NCBI GenBank assembly: GCA_964645285.1
Contig: CAZYDR010000040.1
Span: 1 to 32,148 of the forward strand
Reading direction: 5' to 3'
From: JAYZAP01 sp964645285
GTDB lineage: Bacteria > Pseudomonadota > Alphaproteobacteria > JAAXGF01
Length of the DNA: 32,148 bases
Of the stretch, positions 17,990-25,657 are shown piece by piece. The translations under genes and the position numbers were made by a program. The notes under the pieces are model-generated. The model searched no databases. It had not been told where the DNA came from and saw nothing but the letters and a program-made list of their open reading frames with translations. Numbering within the stretch: the first letter of the stretch is position 1; every line of letters starts with the position of its first letter.

Positions 17990-18646
17990 ATGACTATCGA
18001 TATCGCCGCCTCCGACAAGCTTCTCACCACCACCCGAGGCGTGCGCAAGCGCATGGATTTCAGCCGCCCGGTGGAACCCGAAATTATCCGGCAATGCGTC
18101 GAGGTCGCCATGCAGGCACCGGTCGGCGGGATGGAATGGCCGACCCATTTCATCGTCGCCACCGAGCCGGATGCAAAACGGCGGATCGCGGACCTCTACC
18201 GCAAGGTATGCGATCCCTATCTCGACGATCTCGAAGCCAAGATGAATAGCGGTGGCGACCGGCCCAAGAGCGGCGTTGACCTCTACCGCTGGCAGGCCGA
18301 TACCCTCTACGAGTTGCCGGCGCTGGTCATCGTCGCCATCGAAGGGCGCTTCGAGAGCGAACCGGTGGGTATGCAGGCCGCCAAATATGGCATGGCCCTG
18401 CCCGTGGCGTGGTCGTTCATGCTGGCGTTGCGCGCCCGCGGCCTGGGCTCGTGCTGGACCACGCTCCATCTCTACGAAGAGGCCGAGACCGCCAAGGCCC
18501 TGGGCATCCCCGACAACGTGACCCAGACCGTTCTGTTGCCCGTGGCTTATTACACCGGCAATGATTTCAAACCGGCCAAGCGGCCGCCCGCCGACAACTT
18601 TATCCACTGGAACCGCTGGGGCGAGCACACGAGTCCAGCCGGGTGA
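17990..18646 (+). CDS. Nitroreductase family protein
   Basis: 218 aa FMN-dependent nitroreductase-fold enzyme. The N-terminal TTRGVRKRMDFSRPVEPEII matches the family's R(S/G)VRxF start that binds FMN phosphate. MQAPVGGMEWPTHFIV and RGLGSCWTTLHLY correspond to the conserved A(P/R)sggN-like and late GLGs segments. Family members reduce nitro groups, quinones or enones, and some take part in dehalogenation or flavin chemistry. It heads the five-gene operon and its stop overlaps the GTG start of the MttB homologue (GTGA). A role in reducing a cofactor or substrate for the downstream steps is possible but inferred. Confidence 0.88.
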   Translation: MTIDIAASDKLLTTTRGVRKRMDFSRPVEPEIIRQCVEVAMQAPVGGMEWPTHFIVATEPDAKRRIADLYRKVCDPYLDDLEAKMNSGGDRPKSGVDLYRWQADTLYELPALVIVAIEGRFESEPVGMQAAKYGMALPVAWSFMLALRARGLGSCWTTLHLYEEAETAKALGIPDNVTQTVLLPVAYYTGNDFKPAKRPPADNFIHWNRWGEHTSPAG

Positions 18647-20178
18647 CGAAACGCCCGCAACGCCGGGCCAAACAGATTGGCGACAGCCCGGCGCCGGCGC
18701 AAGGCACGCTCGGCGGTCAATACCGACCGCTCAGGGAGGCCGAAGTCGAGCGCATCCACCGCGCCGCCCTCGAGGTGCTGGCCCGTACCGGCATGGCCGG
18801 GGCCACCGAGACCGTACGCGATCTTGCCCTGGCCAAGAGCTGCCGCCTCGACGATGACGGCCGCCTGCTGTTTCCGCCGGCCCTGGTCGAGGACATTCTC
18901 GCCGGAGCGGCGCGGTCCTTCGTCATGCATGGCCAGGACCCGCGACACGACCTGGAAATCAAACCCGAGCACGTTCACTTCTGCACCGGCGGCGCGGCGG
19001 TCAAGATGCTCGACCACCAGACCCGCGCGTATCGCGACGCCACCGTGGTCGACCTCTACGATCTGGCGCGGCTGTGCGACACACTGCCCAACATCCAGTG
19101 GTTCACCCGCCCGGTGGTGGCGACGGACATTTCCGACTGGTACGAGCTCGACATCAACACCGCCTACGCCTGCGCCGCTGGCACCACGAAGCACATCGGC
19201 ACCAGCCTGACTTTAAGTGAGCATATGGAGCCGCTGGTTACCATGTTCGATCACATGCTCGGCGGTGACGGTCGATTCCGGCGGCGGCCGTTTCACACCG
19301 CCCACGCCACCACCATCGTTTCGCCCCTGACCTTCGCCGAAGACAGCAGCGACGTGGCCACCGCGGCGGCGCGCCACGGCATGCCGATCCTCAGCCTCAA
19401 CGGCCCCCAGTCCGGCGCCACCGCGCCGGCGGCATTGGCCGGCACCATGGTGCAGTCGGTGGCCGAGGCCCTGGCCGCCCTGGTCGCCATCAATCTAGTG
19501 CAACCCGGCCACCCGGTGATCATGGGCACCGGTACTTTCGTTTCCGATTTGCGCACCGGCATCTTCAGCGGTGGTGGCGGCGAACAGGCGGTGCTTGCCG
19601 CCGCCTCGGCCCAAATGTCCAACTTCTACGGCATACCCAGCGGTGTTCTGGCCGGCATGTCGGATTCCAAGCTACCCGATAACCAGGCCGGCTACGAGAA
19701 AGCCATCACCGATCTGTTGGCCGGTTTCGCCGGCGCCAATTTCGTCTACGAGTCCGCCGGCATGCTGTCCAGCCTGCTAGGCTGCTCGTTGGAGGCCATG
19801 GCCGTGGACGACGAGATGATTTCCAACATCCGCCGCACCATGCGCGGCATCGAGGTCACCGACGAGACCCTGTCGGTCGATGTCATCGAGGATGTGGCGC
19901 GGGGGCCGGGCCATTTTCTCGGCACCGGCCAGACTCTGGCGCTCATGGAAAGTGAATACGTCTATCCCAGCCTGGCCGACCGGGCTACGCCGGACGAATG
20001 GCAGGAACGCGGCAGCACCGACATGTGGGACCGGGCCCATGAGCGGGTCACGGCGATCCTCTCCGCGCACTATCCGAAACATATTTCGCCCCATGCCGAC
20101 CAGCGCATCCGTGAGCAATTTCCCATCCGCCTGGACCGCGATCGCATGGCGGCCGAAACACAGGAAAACAGATCATGA
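18643..20178 (+). CDS. Trimethylamine methyltransferase (MttB) family protein, second copy, non-pyrrolysine
   Basis: 511 aa from a GTG overlapping the nitroreductase stop. Family features are CTGGAAVKMLDH, SLNGPQSGATAPAALAG, MSDSKLPDNQAGYEK and ARGPGHFLGTGQTL. It is clearly in the same superfamily as the protein at 1387-2931 but only distantly related by eye. There is no in-frame amber codon, so no pyrrolysine. Known non-Pyl members demethylate quaternary amines such as glycine betaine onto a corrinoid protein, but none is encoded here, so the methyl acceptor is either elsewhere or different. The N-terminal ~25 residues are basic. It is followed, by ATGA overlap, by a DMGDH-like oxidoreductase, which supports a role in methylated-amine breakdown. 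Confidence 0.9.
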   Translation: MTKRPQRRAKQIGDSPAPAQGTLGGQYRPLREAEVERIHRAALEVLARTGMAGATETVRDLALAKSCRLDDDGRLLFPPALVEDILAGAARSFVMHGQDPRHDLEIKPEHVHFCTGGAAVKMLDHQTRAYRDATVVDLYDLARLCDTLPNIQWFTRPVVATDISDWYELDINTAYACAAGTTKHIGTSLTLSEHMEPLVTMFDHMLGGDGRFRRRPFHTAHATTIVSPLTFAEDSSDVATAAARHGMPILSLNGPQSGATAPAALAGTMVQSVAEALAALVAINLVQPGHPVIMGTGTFVSDLRTGIFSGGGGEQAVLAAASAQMSNFYGIPSGVLAGMSDSKLPDNQAGYEKAITDLLAGFAGANFVYESAGMLSSLLGCSLEAMAVDDEMISNIRRTMRGIEVTDETLSVDVIEDVARGPGHFLGTGQTLALMESEYVYPSLADRATPDEWQERGSTDMWDRAHERVTAILSAHYPKHISPHADQRIREQFPIRLDRDRMAAETQENRS

Positions 20179-21404
20179 CCGATCACGCCCAAACCATCGT
20201 CATCGGCGGCGGCATTGTCGGCTGCAGTGTGCTCTACGGCCTGACCAGGGCGGGCTGGACCGACGTCACCTTGCTCGAACGCCTCGACCTGACCGCCGGG
20301 TCGACCTGGCACGCCGCCGGCAATGTGACCTATTTCGGTCACTACCCGGGTATCTCCCGGCTCTACGCCGATTCGATCCGGATCTACCAGGAGGCGGAAC
20401 AGGAAACCGGCCAGTCGGTCGGCTTTCACGCCACTGGCGGCCTGCGCCTGGCGACCAACCAGCAGGAGCTTGACGCCTATCACAGCCTGGCGCCGCTGTT
20501 CGCCGACCTCGGCATCGGCTACGAAGTGATCGGGCCCGAACGCGTGGCCAAGCTCCATCCCCTGCTCGACACCAGCACCATCCTTGGCGCCGCCCATACC
20601 CTGGGCGACGGTCATATGGACCCGTCGGGGGCGACCCTGGCAGTCGCCGCCGGCGCCCGGGCCCGAGGCGCGACGATTCACCAGCAATGCCCGGTGAGCA
20701 GCTTGGCGCGCCGCGACGACGGCATGTGGCAGGTGACCACCGAACAGGGCGTCTTGACCGCCCATACGGTGGTACTGGCGGCGAGCTTCTGGAGCCGGGA
20801 ACTGGCAGTTCCCCTCGGCCTCAACCTGCCAGTCTATACCCTGGAGCACCAAGCCGTGGTGACCGAGGCAATCCCCGAAATCGAGGCACTGGATTTCGAA
20901 CTACCCACGGTGCGCGACCCCTATGGTCCCGCCAACATTCGCCAGGAAGGCAACGGCCTGATCTGTGGTGTTTACGAATCAGCGCCGAAATTCTGGGCCA
21001 CCGACGGCATACCCGCCGGCTTCGGCCGGGAGTTGTTCGCCCCCGATACGGACCGCATCGAGCCCCACCTGCTCAAGGTGATCGAGCGCGTGCCGACGTT
21101 CGGCCGCGCCGGCATCAAGACCGTGGTCAACGGGCCGATCTGCTACACCCCGGACGGCAATCCGCTGCTTGGGCCGGTTGCCGATCTGCCCGGGCTGTGG
21201 CTGGCCAACGGCTTCGCTATCGGCATTGCCACCGGCGGCGGCGCCGGCGACTATCTGGCGCGCTGGATGGTCGAGGGCGCGGCGCCCTACCCGGTCGACG
21301 GCATCGGCCCGGAACGCTTCGATGGCGCCATGACTCGGGACGACGCCCTGGCGACCATCTTTGACACCTATACCGCCGGCTATGCCCTGCATCTGCCCGA
21401 CTAG
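20175..21404 (+). CDS. FAD-dependent oxidoreductase, dimethylglycine/sarcosine dehydrogenase-like catalytic domain only
   Basis: 409 aa. The Rossmann FAD motif IVIGGGIVGCS (8-18) and AGSTWHAAGN with H46 match the DMGDH/sarcosine dehydrogenase group, where this His carries covalent FAD. NGFAIGIATGGGAGDYLARW near the C-terminus is the second FAD-contact region. Typical DMGDH/SARDH proteins are 800-900 aa with a C-terminal GcvT-like folate domain. That half is absent and the next gene begins 44 bp later with its own ribosome-binding site. Without folate, oxidation of an N-methyl group would release formaldehyde, or the enzyme may oxidise another amine. It is third in the operon, overlapping MttB by 4 nt. 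Confidence 0.9.
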   Translation: MTDHAQTIVIGGGIVGCSVLYGLTRAGWTDVTLLERLDLTAGSTWHAAGNVTYFGHYPGISRLYADSIRIYQEAEQETGQSVGFHATGGLRLATNQQELDAYHSLAPLFADLGIGYEVIGPERVAKLHPLLDTSTILGAAHTLGDGHMDPSGATLAVAAGARARGATIHQQCPVSSLARRDDGMWQVTTEQGVLTAHTVVLAASFWSRELAVPLGLNLPVYTLEHQAVVTEAIPEIEALDFELPTVRDPYGPANIRQEGNGLICGVYESAPKFWATDGIPAGFGRELFAPDTDRIEPHLLKVIERVPTFGRAGIKTVVNGPICYTPDGNPLLGPVADLPGLWLANGFAIGIATGGGAGDYLARWMVEGAAPYPVDGIGPERFDGAMTRDDALATIFDTYTAGYALHLPD

Positions 21405-21448
21405 AATCATGCTAGGCTCGGCGCAACAGTATTGAGCGAGGAGACACC

Positions 21449-22390
21449 ATGGCCCCGAACTACACCATTCACGGCGGCGACCACCGGCACCTGGCGTGGG
21501 ATAATTCGACGCCGCCGGCCATGACCGTGGCGCCCGGCGACATCGTCCAGTTCGACGACCTCGACGCCACAAGCGGGCAGCTATCGGCGAATTCCACGGT
21601 CGATGATATCCGCACCCTGGACTTCGGCCTGATCAACCCTATCGCCGGGCCGGTCTATGTCGACGGCGCCGAGCCCGGTGACGCCCTCAAGGTTACCTTG
21701 CTTGAATTCCAGCCCAACGACTGGGCCTGGACCGCCATCGTGCCGGGGTTCGGTCTGCTGGCCGACGACTTCCCCGAAGCGGCCCTGCATATCTGGTCCT
21801 ACGACAACACCTTCGACGATCCGGGTATGTACGGCGACGACGCCTGGGTACCCATGAAGCCGTTCTGCGGCACCATCGGCGTGGCGCCCGGCGAGGCCGG
21901 CGCCTTCAGCACCGTGCCGCCCACCTACGCCGGCGGCAATATGGATATCCGCGACCTGTCGGCGGGCGCCGAGCTCTATCTGCCGGTGAGCGTGCCGGGA
22001 GCGTTGTTCTCCATCGGCGACTCCCATTGCGCTCAGGGTGACGGTGAAGTCTGCGGCACGGCCATCGAGAGCCCGCTTGGCGCGGTGGTCAAGTTCGAAC
22101 TGTCCAAGGGCGAGAACCTCAAGTTCCCGCGCTTCGTGACGCCGGGGCCGGTAACCCGCCATCTCGACGGCAAGGGCTACGAGGTCACCACCGGCATCGG
22201 ACCCGACCTCACGGAGGCGAGCAAGGACGCGGTGCGCGGCATGATCGACCGCCTCGGCGCGAGCCGGGGCCTGTCGCCTGAGCGCGCCTACATGCTGTGC
22301 AGCGTCTGCGCCGACATGCGGATCAGCGAGATCGTCGATATTCCCAATTGGGTGTTGTCGTGCTACCTGCCCCGCATCGTCTTCGAGTAA
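21449..22390 (+). CDS. Acetamidase/formamidase family protein
   Basis: 313 aa, typical of the shorter AmdA/FmdA-type amidohydrolases that release ammonia from formamide, acetamide or related small amides. Family signatures include GDIVQFDDLDATSGQ, DFGLINPIAGPVYVDGAEPGD, WVPMKPFCGTIGVAP, GGNMDIRDLSAGAELYLPV and FSIGDSHCAQGDGEVCGTAI. GAGGAGA stands 5-6 nt before the ATG. As fourth gene of the operon it suggests that an amide is formed or consumed in the pathway. The exact amide cannot be deduced. Confidence 0.93.
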   Translation: MAPNYTIHGGDHRHLAWDNSTPPAMTVAPGDIVQFDDLDATSGQLSANSTVDDIRTLDFGLINPIAGPVYVDGAEPGDALKVTLLEFQPNDWAWTAIVPGFGLLADDFPEAALHIWSYDNTFDDPGMYGDDAWVPMKPFCGTIGVAPGEAGAFSTVPPTYAGGNMDIRDLSAGAELYLPVSVPGALFSIGDSHCAQGDGEVCGTAIESPLGAVVKFELSKGENLKFPRFVTPGPVTRHLDGKGYEVTTGIGPDLTEASKDAVRGMIDRLGASRGLSPERAYMLCSVCADMRISEIVDIPNWVLSCYLPRIVFE

Positions 22391-22403
22391 GGGCGCAGAC
22401 GGT

Positions 22404-23360
22404 ATGAACGTCGTCGTCCATTCGGGTCGGCCCGAGGATTTTCTCGATCTGCTTCAGGCGCGGTTTCCCGACGTCGCCTTCACCTGCTGCCGAAGCTACG
22501 ACGCGCTGCCGGCGGTGCTCGCGGACATCACGCCCGAGGTCATCTACGGCATCCGATTCGCCGGCACGCCGGGCTTTCCCCGTGACGCCATCCTGGCATC
22601 AAAGGGGCTCAAATGGTTCTCGGTCGGCGGCTCGGGCACCGACCACCTGGCGCCGTGGGATCCGACGGCGCTGACCGTAACCAACGCCGCCGGCGTCGCC
22701 GCCGACATGATAGCCCAGTATACCCTCGGCGCGGCGCTGTCCCTGACCCTGGGGTTTCCCGCCTTTCAAAACAACCAACGGGCCCACCGCTGGACCCACG
22801 ACAGGGTCGCCGGCATCGACGGTAAAACCGTGGCGATAATCGGCCTCGGCCACACCGGCGAGGCGGTGGCGGCGCGCTTCAAGGCCATGGGCCTGCGCGT
22901 CATCGGCACGCGAGCCAACCCCCGGCCAACCGAGAATGTCGGTGAGGTCTTCGGCACGGACCAGCTTCATGACGTGTTGGCCGTGGCGGACATTGTGGTG
23001 GTCTGCGTCCCTCTGACCCCGGCGACGCGCGGCCTCCTGGATAGCCAGGCGATTGCCGCCATGACCCCCGGCACCCTGGTGATCGACGTCTCCCGGGGCG
23101 GCGTTATCGTCGGCGATGCCTTGCTGGAAGGCCTGCGTTCGGGCCATATGGCCGGCGCCGCTCTCGATGTGTTCGAGCAGGAGCCCCTGCCCCCGGACAG
23201 CCCATTCTGGGATTTGGGCAACGTCATCATCACGCCCCATTGCTCCAGCGAGTACCCTGGCTGGGAACGGCGTTCGGCCGAGATGTTCTGCGACAACCTG
23301 GAACGCTTTCGCAGCGACCGGCCCCTCGATAATGTGGTCGATCCGGCGCGCGGATATTAG
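22404..23360 (+). CDS. D-2-hydroxyacid dehydrogenase (NAD(P)-dependent)
   Basis: 318 aa. The cofactor motif is IIGLGHTGEAVAARF. The catalytic Arg is in IDVSRGGVI, Glu in FEQEPLP and His in TPHCSS, as in the GhrA/SerA-like D-2-hydroxyacid dehydrogenases that interconvert 2-oxoacids such as glyoxylate or hydroxypyruvate with 2-hydroxyacids. It is the last gene of the five-gene operon, 13 nt after the amidase. Reduction of a 2-oxoacid left by the FAD enzyme is plausible. The gene ends 8 bp before a palindrome that may stop transcription. Confidence 0.92.
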   Translation: MNVVVHSGRPEDFLDLLQARFPDVAFTCCRSYDALPAVLADITPEVIYGIRFAGTPGFPRDAILASKGLKWFSVGGSGTDHLAPWDPTALTVTNAAGVAADMIAQYTLGAALSLTLGFPAFQNNQRAHRWTHDRVAGIDGKTVAIIGLGHTGEAVAARFKAMGLRVIGTRANPRPTENVGEVFGTDQLHDVLAVADIVVVCVPLTPATRGLLDSQAIAAMTPGTLVIDVSRGGVIVGDALLEGLRSGHMAGAALDVFEQEPLPPDSPFWDLGNVIITPHCSSEYPGWERRSAEMFCDNLERFRSDRPLDNVVDPARGY

Positions 23361-23367
23361 ACTTCTA

Positions 23368-23419
23368 TAATTAAGGGGACAGTATACTTAATTAATTAAA
23401 TACACTGTCCCCTTAATTA
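23368..23419. repeat. 52-bp near-perfect palindrome (REP/RAYT-like), likely bidirectional terminator
   Basis: Arms 23368-23383 (TAATTAAGGGGACAGT) and 23404-23419 are exact reverse complements. The centre continues the palindrome (ACTTAATTAATTAAAT) with only two mismatched pairs over 52 bp. The sequence GGGGACAGTATACTTAATTAA is, from memory, a recurrent REP palindrome associated with IS200-like RAYT transposases. It lies exactly between convergent genes, and its right edge supplies the TAA stop (23417-23419) of the LysR gene. With its G+C stem base and A/T-rich flanks it could also end transcription from both sides. Confidence 0.8.
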
Positions 23420-24325
23420 GAGGGCGTGGGCCTCGGTCAGGATCCAGTCACGGAACAGGGCGGCCTGGGCGCTCAGTGGCGTATGGTAGGGAATCAGCAG
23501 GTAGAAGCCGCGGTCGGAATCCAGGGTCGCGGCGATGGGCCGGACAAAGGCGCCTCTGGCGATGTAGTCATCGGCCAGGCGACCGCCGCCAAGGGCAATG
23601 CCCTGACCATCCAGCGCCGCCTGGATCAGCACCAGGTAGTTGTCGAATTCGAGGCCGCTCCGGGCCGGCCGGCCCTGGACGCCGACGGCATTCAGCCAGG
23701 CTTCCCAGGTCACCCAGTTGAGATCATGCGCGACCAGGTGCAGCAGGGTTTCGCCGAGCAGGTCCTCGGGCCCGATCAGGGGCGGGCGGCCCCCAAGATA
23801 GCCCGGCGCACAGACTGGAAAGACTTCGTTATTCATCAGGTGCACGGCTTCGAACCCCGGCCAGTCACCCCGGCCATAGCGCACCGCCAGATCGATCCCG
23901 GCCGCGGTGAGATCGGCCACCGGCGCGGCGGCGACCAGGCGTATTTCCACGTCCGGATGATCGACGCGAAACTTGGCGATCCGCGACATCAGCCAGTAGG
24001 ACGAAAAGCTGACGCTGGCCGCCACGGTAACCTCGGCATCGCGTGGCGCCTGGCGTAGTTCGACAGCAGTGTTGGCGATGTGCTCGAGACCCATGGTCAC
24101 CGCTGCCTGCAGGCGCTGGCCCGGCGGTGTCAACAACAGGGCCCGGGGACGGCGGCGAAACAACGCTACGCCGAGATGATCCTCAAGGCCCCGGATCTGC
24201 CGGCTCACCGCCGCCTGGGTCACCCCCAGCTCACGAGCCGCCCGGGTGAAGTTGAGATGCCGCGCGGCAGCCTCGAAGACCACCAGCCCATTTGGCGGCG
24301 GCAATTTGGACCGAAGGCTTACCAT
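23417..24325 (-). CDS. LysR-family transcriptional regulator, GcvA-like
   Basis: 302 aa. The N-terminal winged HTH (NFTRAARELGVTQAAVSRQI at about residues 25-45, then RGLEDHLGVALFRRRPR) and the preceding LPPPNGLVVFEAAARH are characteristic of the GcvA/TrpI-like branch. The effector-binding domain follows, with ASVSFSSYWLMSRIAKF and GIDLAVRYGRGDWPGFE. It may activate the divergent small ORF and 2-hydroxyacid dehydrogenase, or the convergent operon that ends beside it. The stop codon falls inside the REP-like palindrome, so the last residues may have been altered by its insertion. Confidence 0.93.
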   Translation of the reverse strand: MVSLRSKLPPPNGLVVFEAAARHLNFTRAARELGVTQAAVSRQIRGLEDHLGVALFRRRPRALLLTPPGQRLQAAVTMGLEHIANTAVELRQAPRDAEVTVAASVSFSSYWLMSRIAKFRVDHPDVEIRLVAAAPVADLTAAGIDLAVRYGRGDWPGFEAVHLMNNEVFPVCAPGYLGGRPPLIGPEDLLGETLLHLVAHDLNWVTWEAWLNAVGVQGRPARSGLEFDNYLVLIQAALDGQGIALGGGRLADDYIARGAFVRPIAATLDSDRGFYLLIPYHTPLSAQAALFRDWILTEAHAL

Positions 24326-24456
24326 TATAAAAACTCATTGATGACATGACAATTTGTGCAATTTACCCCCGCTATAGGTCGTGTATCAATAGCGTAGGTT
24401 ATGATTAGCCGAACACGACAAGACCCAGGTACAACCTTTCCAGCAGGATCAAGACC
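24326..24456. promoter_or_regulatory. Divergent control region of the LysR gene
   Basis: This 131-bp stretch between the LysR start and the plus-strand small ORF is A+T-richer than its flanks. It includes AATTTGTGCAATTT (24350-24363), a partly dyad-symmetric sequence of the kind LysR proteins bind. This is the expected place for autoregulation and divergent control. The operator itself is inferred. Confidence 0.35.
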
Positions 24457-24603
24457 ATGGCCATTGTGATCAACGCGGATTCCAAGACCGTTCTCATCCT
24501 CGACGGTAACGACCGTATCGATAGCGAAATCCTGTCCTTGCTTGGCGCCAGAGGCGCCGCCATGCGCCAAGTCGAGTCCGAGGTCTACCAGACTCAGCCC
24601 TAG
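24457..24603 (+). CDS. Small hypothetical protein (48 aa)
   Basis: A 48-codon frame with AGGA 9 nt before the ATG; the product starts MAIVINADSKTVLILDGNDR and ends VESEVYQTQP. Composition looks protein-like, with a hydrophobic strand followed by an acidic helix. The coding sequence holds an inverted repeat (24542-24548 with 24564-24570, TTGGCGC/GCGCCAA). It lies between the LysR gene and a 2-hydroxyacid dehydrogenase, on the strand divergent from LysR. No family is recognised. It could be a real small protein, a leader peptide or a gene remnant. Confidence 0.35.
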   Translation: MAIVINADSKTVLILDGNDRIDSEILSLLGARGAAMRQVESEVYQTQP

Positions 24604-24691
24604 ACGGCCATCTCCCCCAGAGCAATGCCCTGGGAGCGGCTCAAAGTGACAGCTATGATGCGCGCCCTCGCACCCTGAGATAAAGGCGCCC

Positions 24692-25657
24692 ATGGCCAAA
24701 CCCCGTATCATTGTTACCCGCCGCCTGCCCGATCCGGTCGAGCGGCGGCTTACCAAGCATTTCGATACGGTGTTCAACCGCGACGACGTGGCCCTGACCC
24801 AGAAGGCCCTGCGTCACGCCCTGTCCGACTCCGATGGGGTCGCGCCCACGGTGTCCGACCGCATCGACGCCGAGGTGCTCGGGGTCGAGCCCTTGCGCGC
24901 CCGGCTGCTGGCCAATTTCGGCGTCGGCTTCAATCACATCGACATCGAGGCCGCCCGCACCCGGGGCATGGCGGTAACCAACACGCCGGGCGTGCTGACC
25001 GACGCCACCGCCGATCTCGCCATGACGCTTATGCTCATGGCGGCGCGGCGCGCCGGCGAGGGCGAGCGCCATCTGCGGGCCGGCGATTGGACGGGCTGGC
25101 GGCCGACCCACATGATGGGTCATCAGGTGACCGGCAAGACCCTGGGCATCATCGGCTTCGGCCGCATCGGCCAGGCGGTGGCGCGGCGCGCCCGCGAAGG
25201 CTTTGGCATGACCGCGCTGTACTACACGCCGTCTCCGGTGAGCGGCGCGGCGGCTGATGGAACCGAGGCCTGTGGCTCGGTCGAAGCGCTACTGGCCCGC
25301 GCCGACTTTGTCTCGCTGCACTGCCCGGGCGGCGGCGCCACCCGGCATTTGATCGACAGCGACCATCTCGCCGCCATGAAGCCCGGCGCCATCCTGGTCA
25401 ACACGGCCCGGGGCGACGTGGTCGACGAGGCGGCCCTGGCCGAAGCCCTGGCGACCGGGCGCATCGCCGGCGCCGGCCTCGACTTCTACGAGGCCGAACC
25501 CAACGTGCATCCGGACTTGCTGGACCAGGAGAACGTGGTTCTGCTGCCTCACCTGGGCAGCGCTACCGAGGAGACCCGCACCGCCATGGGCATGAAGATG
25601 GTGGAGAACGCCCTGGCCTTCTTCGCCGGTAAAACACCACCCGACCGAGTAGTCTAA
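24692..25657 (+). CDS. D-2-hydroxyacid dehydrogenase, glyoxylate/hydroxypyruvate reductase-like
   Basis: 321 aa. GVGFNHIDIEAARTRGMAVT and GIIGFGRIGQAVARRAREGF mark the NAD(P) Rossmann domain. Catalytic residues are Arg in VNTARGDVVDE, Glu in YEAEPNVHP and His in LLPHLGSATEETR. The last pattern is typical of GyaR-type glyoxylate reductases. It differs clearly from the dehydrogenase at 22404-23360, so it is not a recent duplicate. AAAGG precedes the ATG. It may be controlled by the divergent LysR. The stop overlaps that of the convergent amidinotransferase-like gene (CTAA, 25654-25657). Confidence 0.93.
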   Translation: MAKPRIIVTRRLPDPVERRLTKHFDTVFNRDDVALTQKALRHALSDSDGVAPTVSDRIDAEVLGVEPLRARLLANFGVGFNHIDIEAARTRGMAVTNTPGVLTDATADLAMTLMLMAARRAGEGERHLRAGDWTGWRPTHMMGHQVTGKTLGIIGFGRIGQAVARRAREGFGMTALYYTPSPVSGAAADGTEACGSVEALLARADFVSLHCPGGGATRHLIDSDHLAAMKPGAILVNTARGDVVDEAALAEALATGRIAGAGLDFYEAEPNVHPDLLDQENVVLLPHLGSATEETRTAMGMKMVENALAFFAGKTPPDRVV

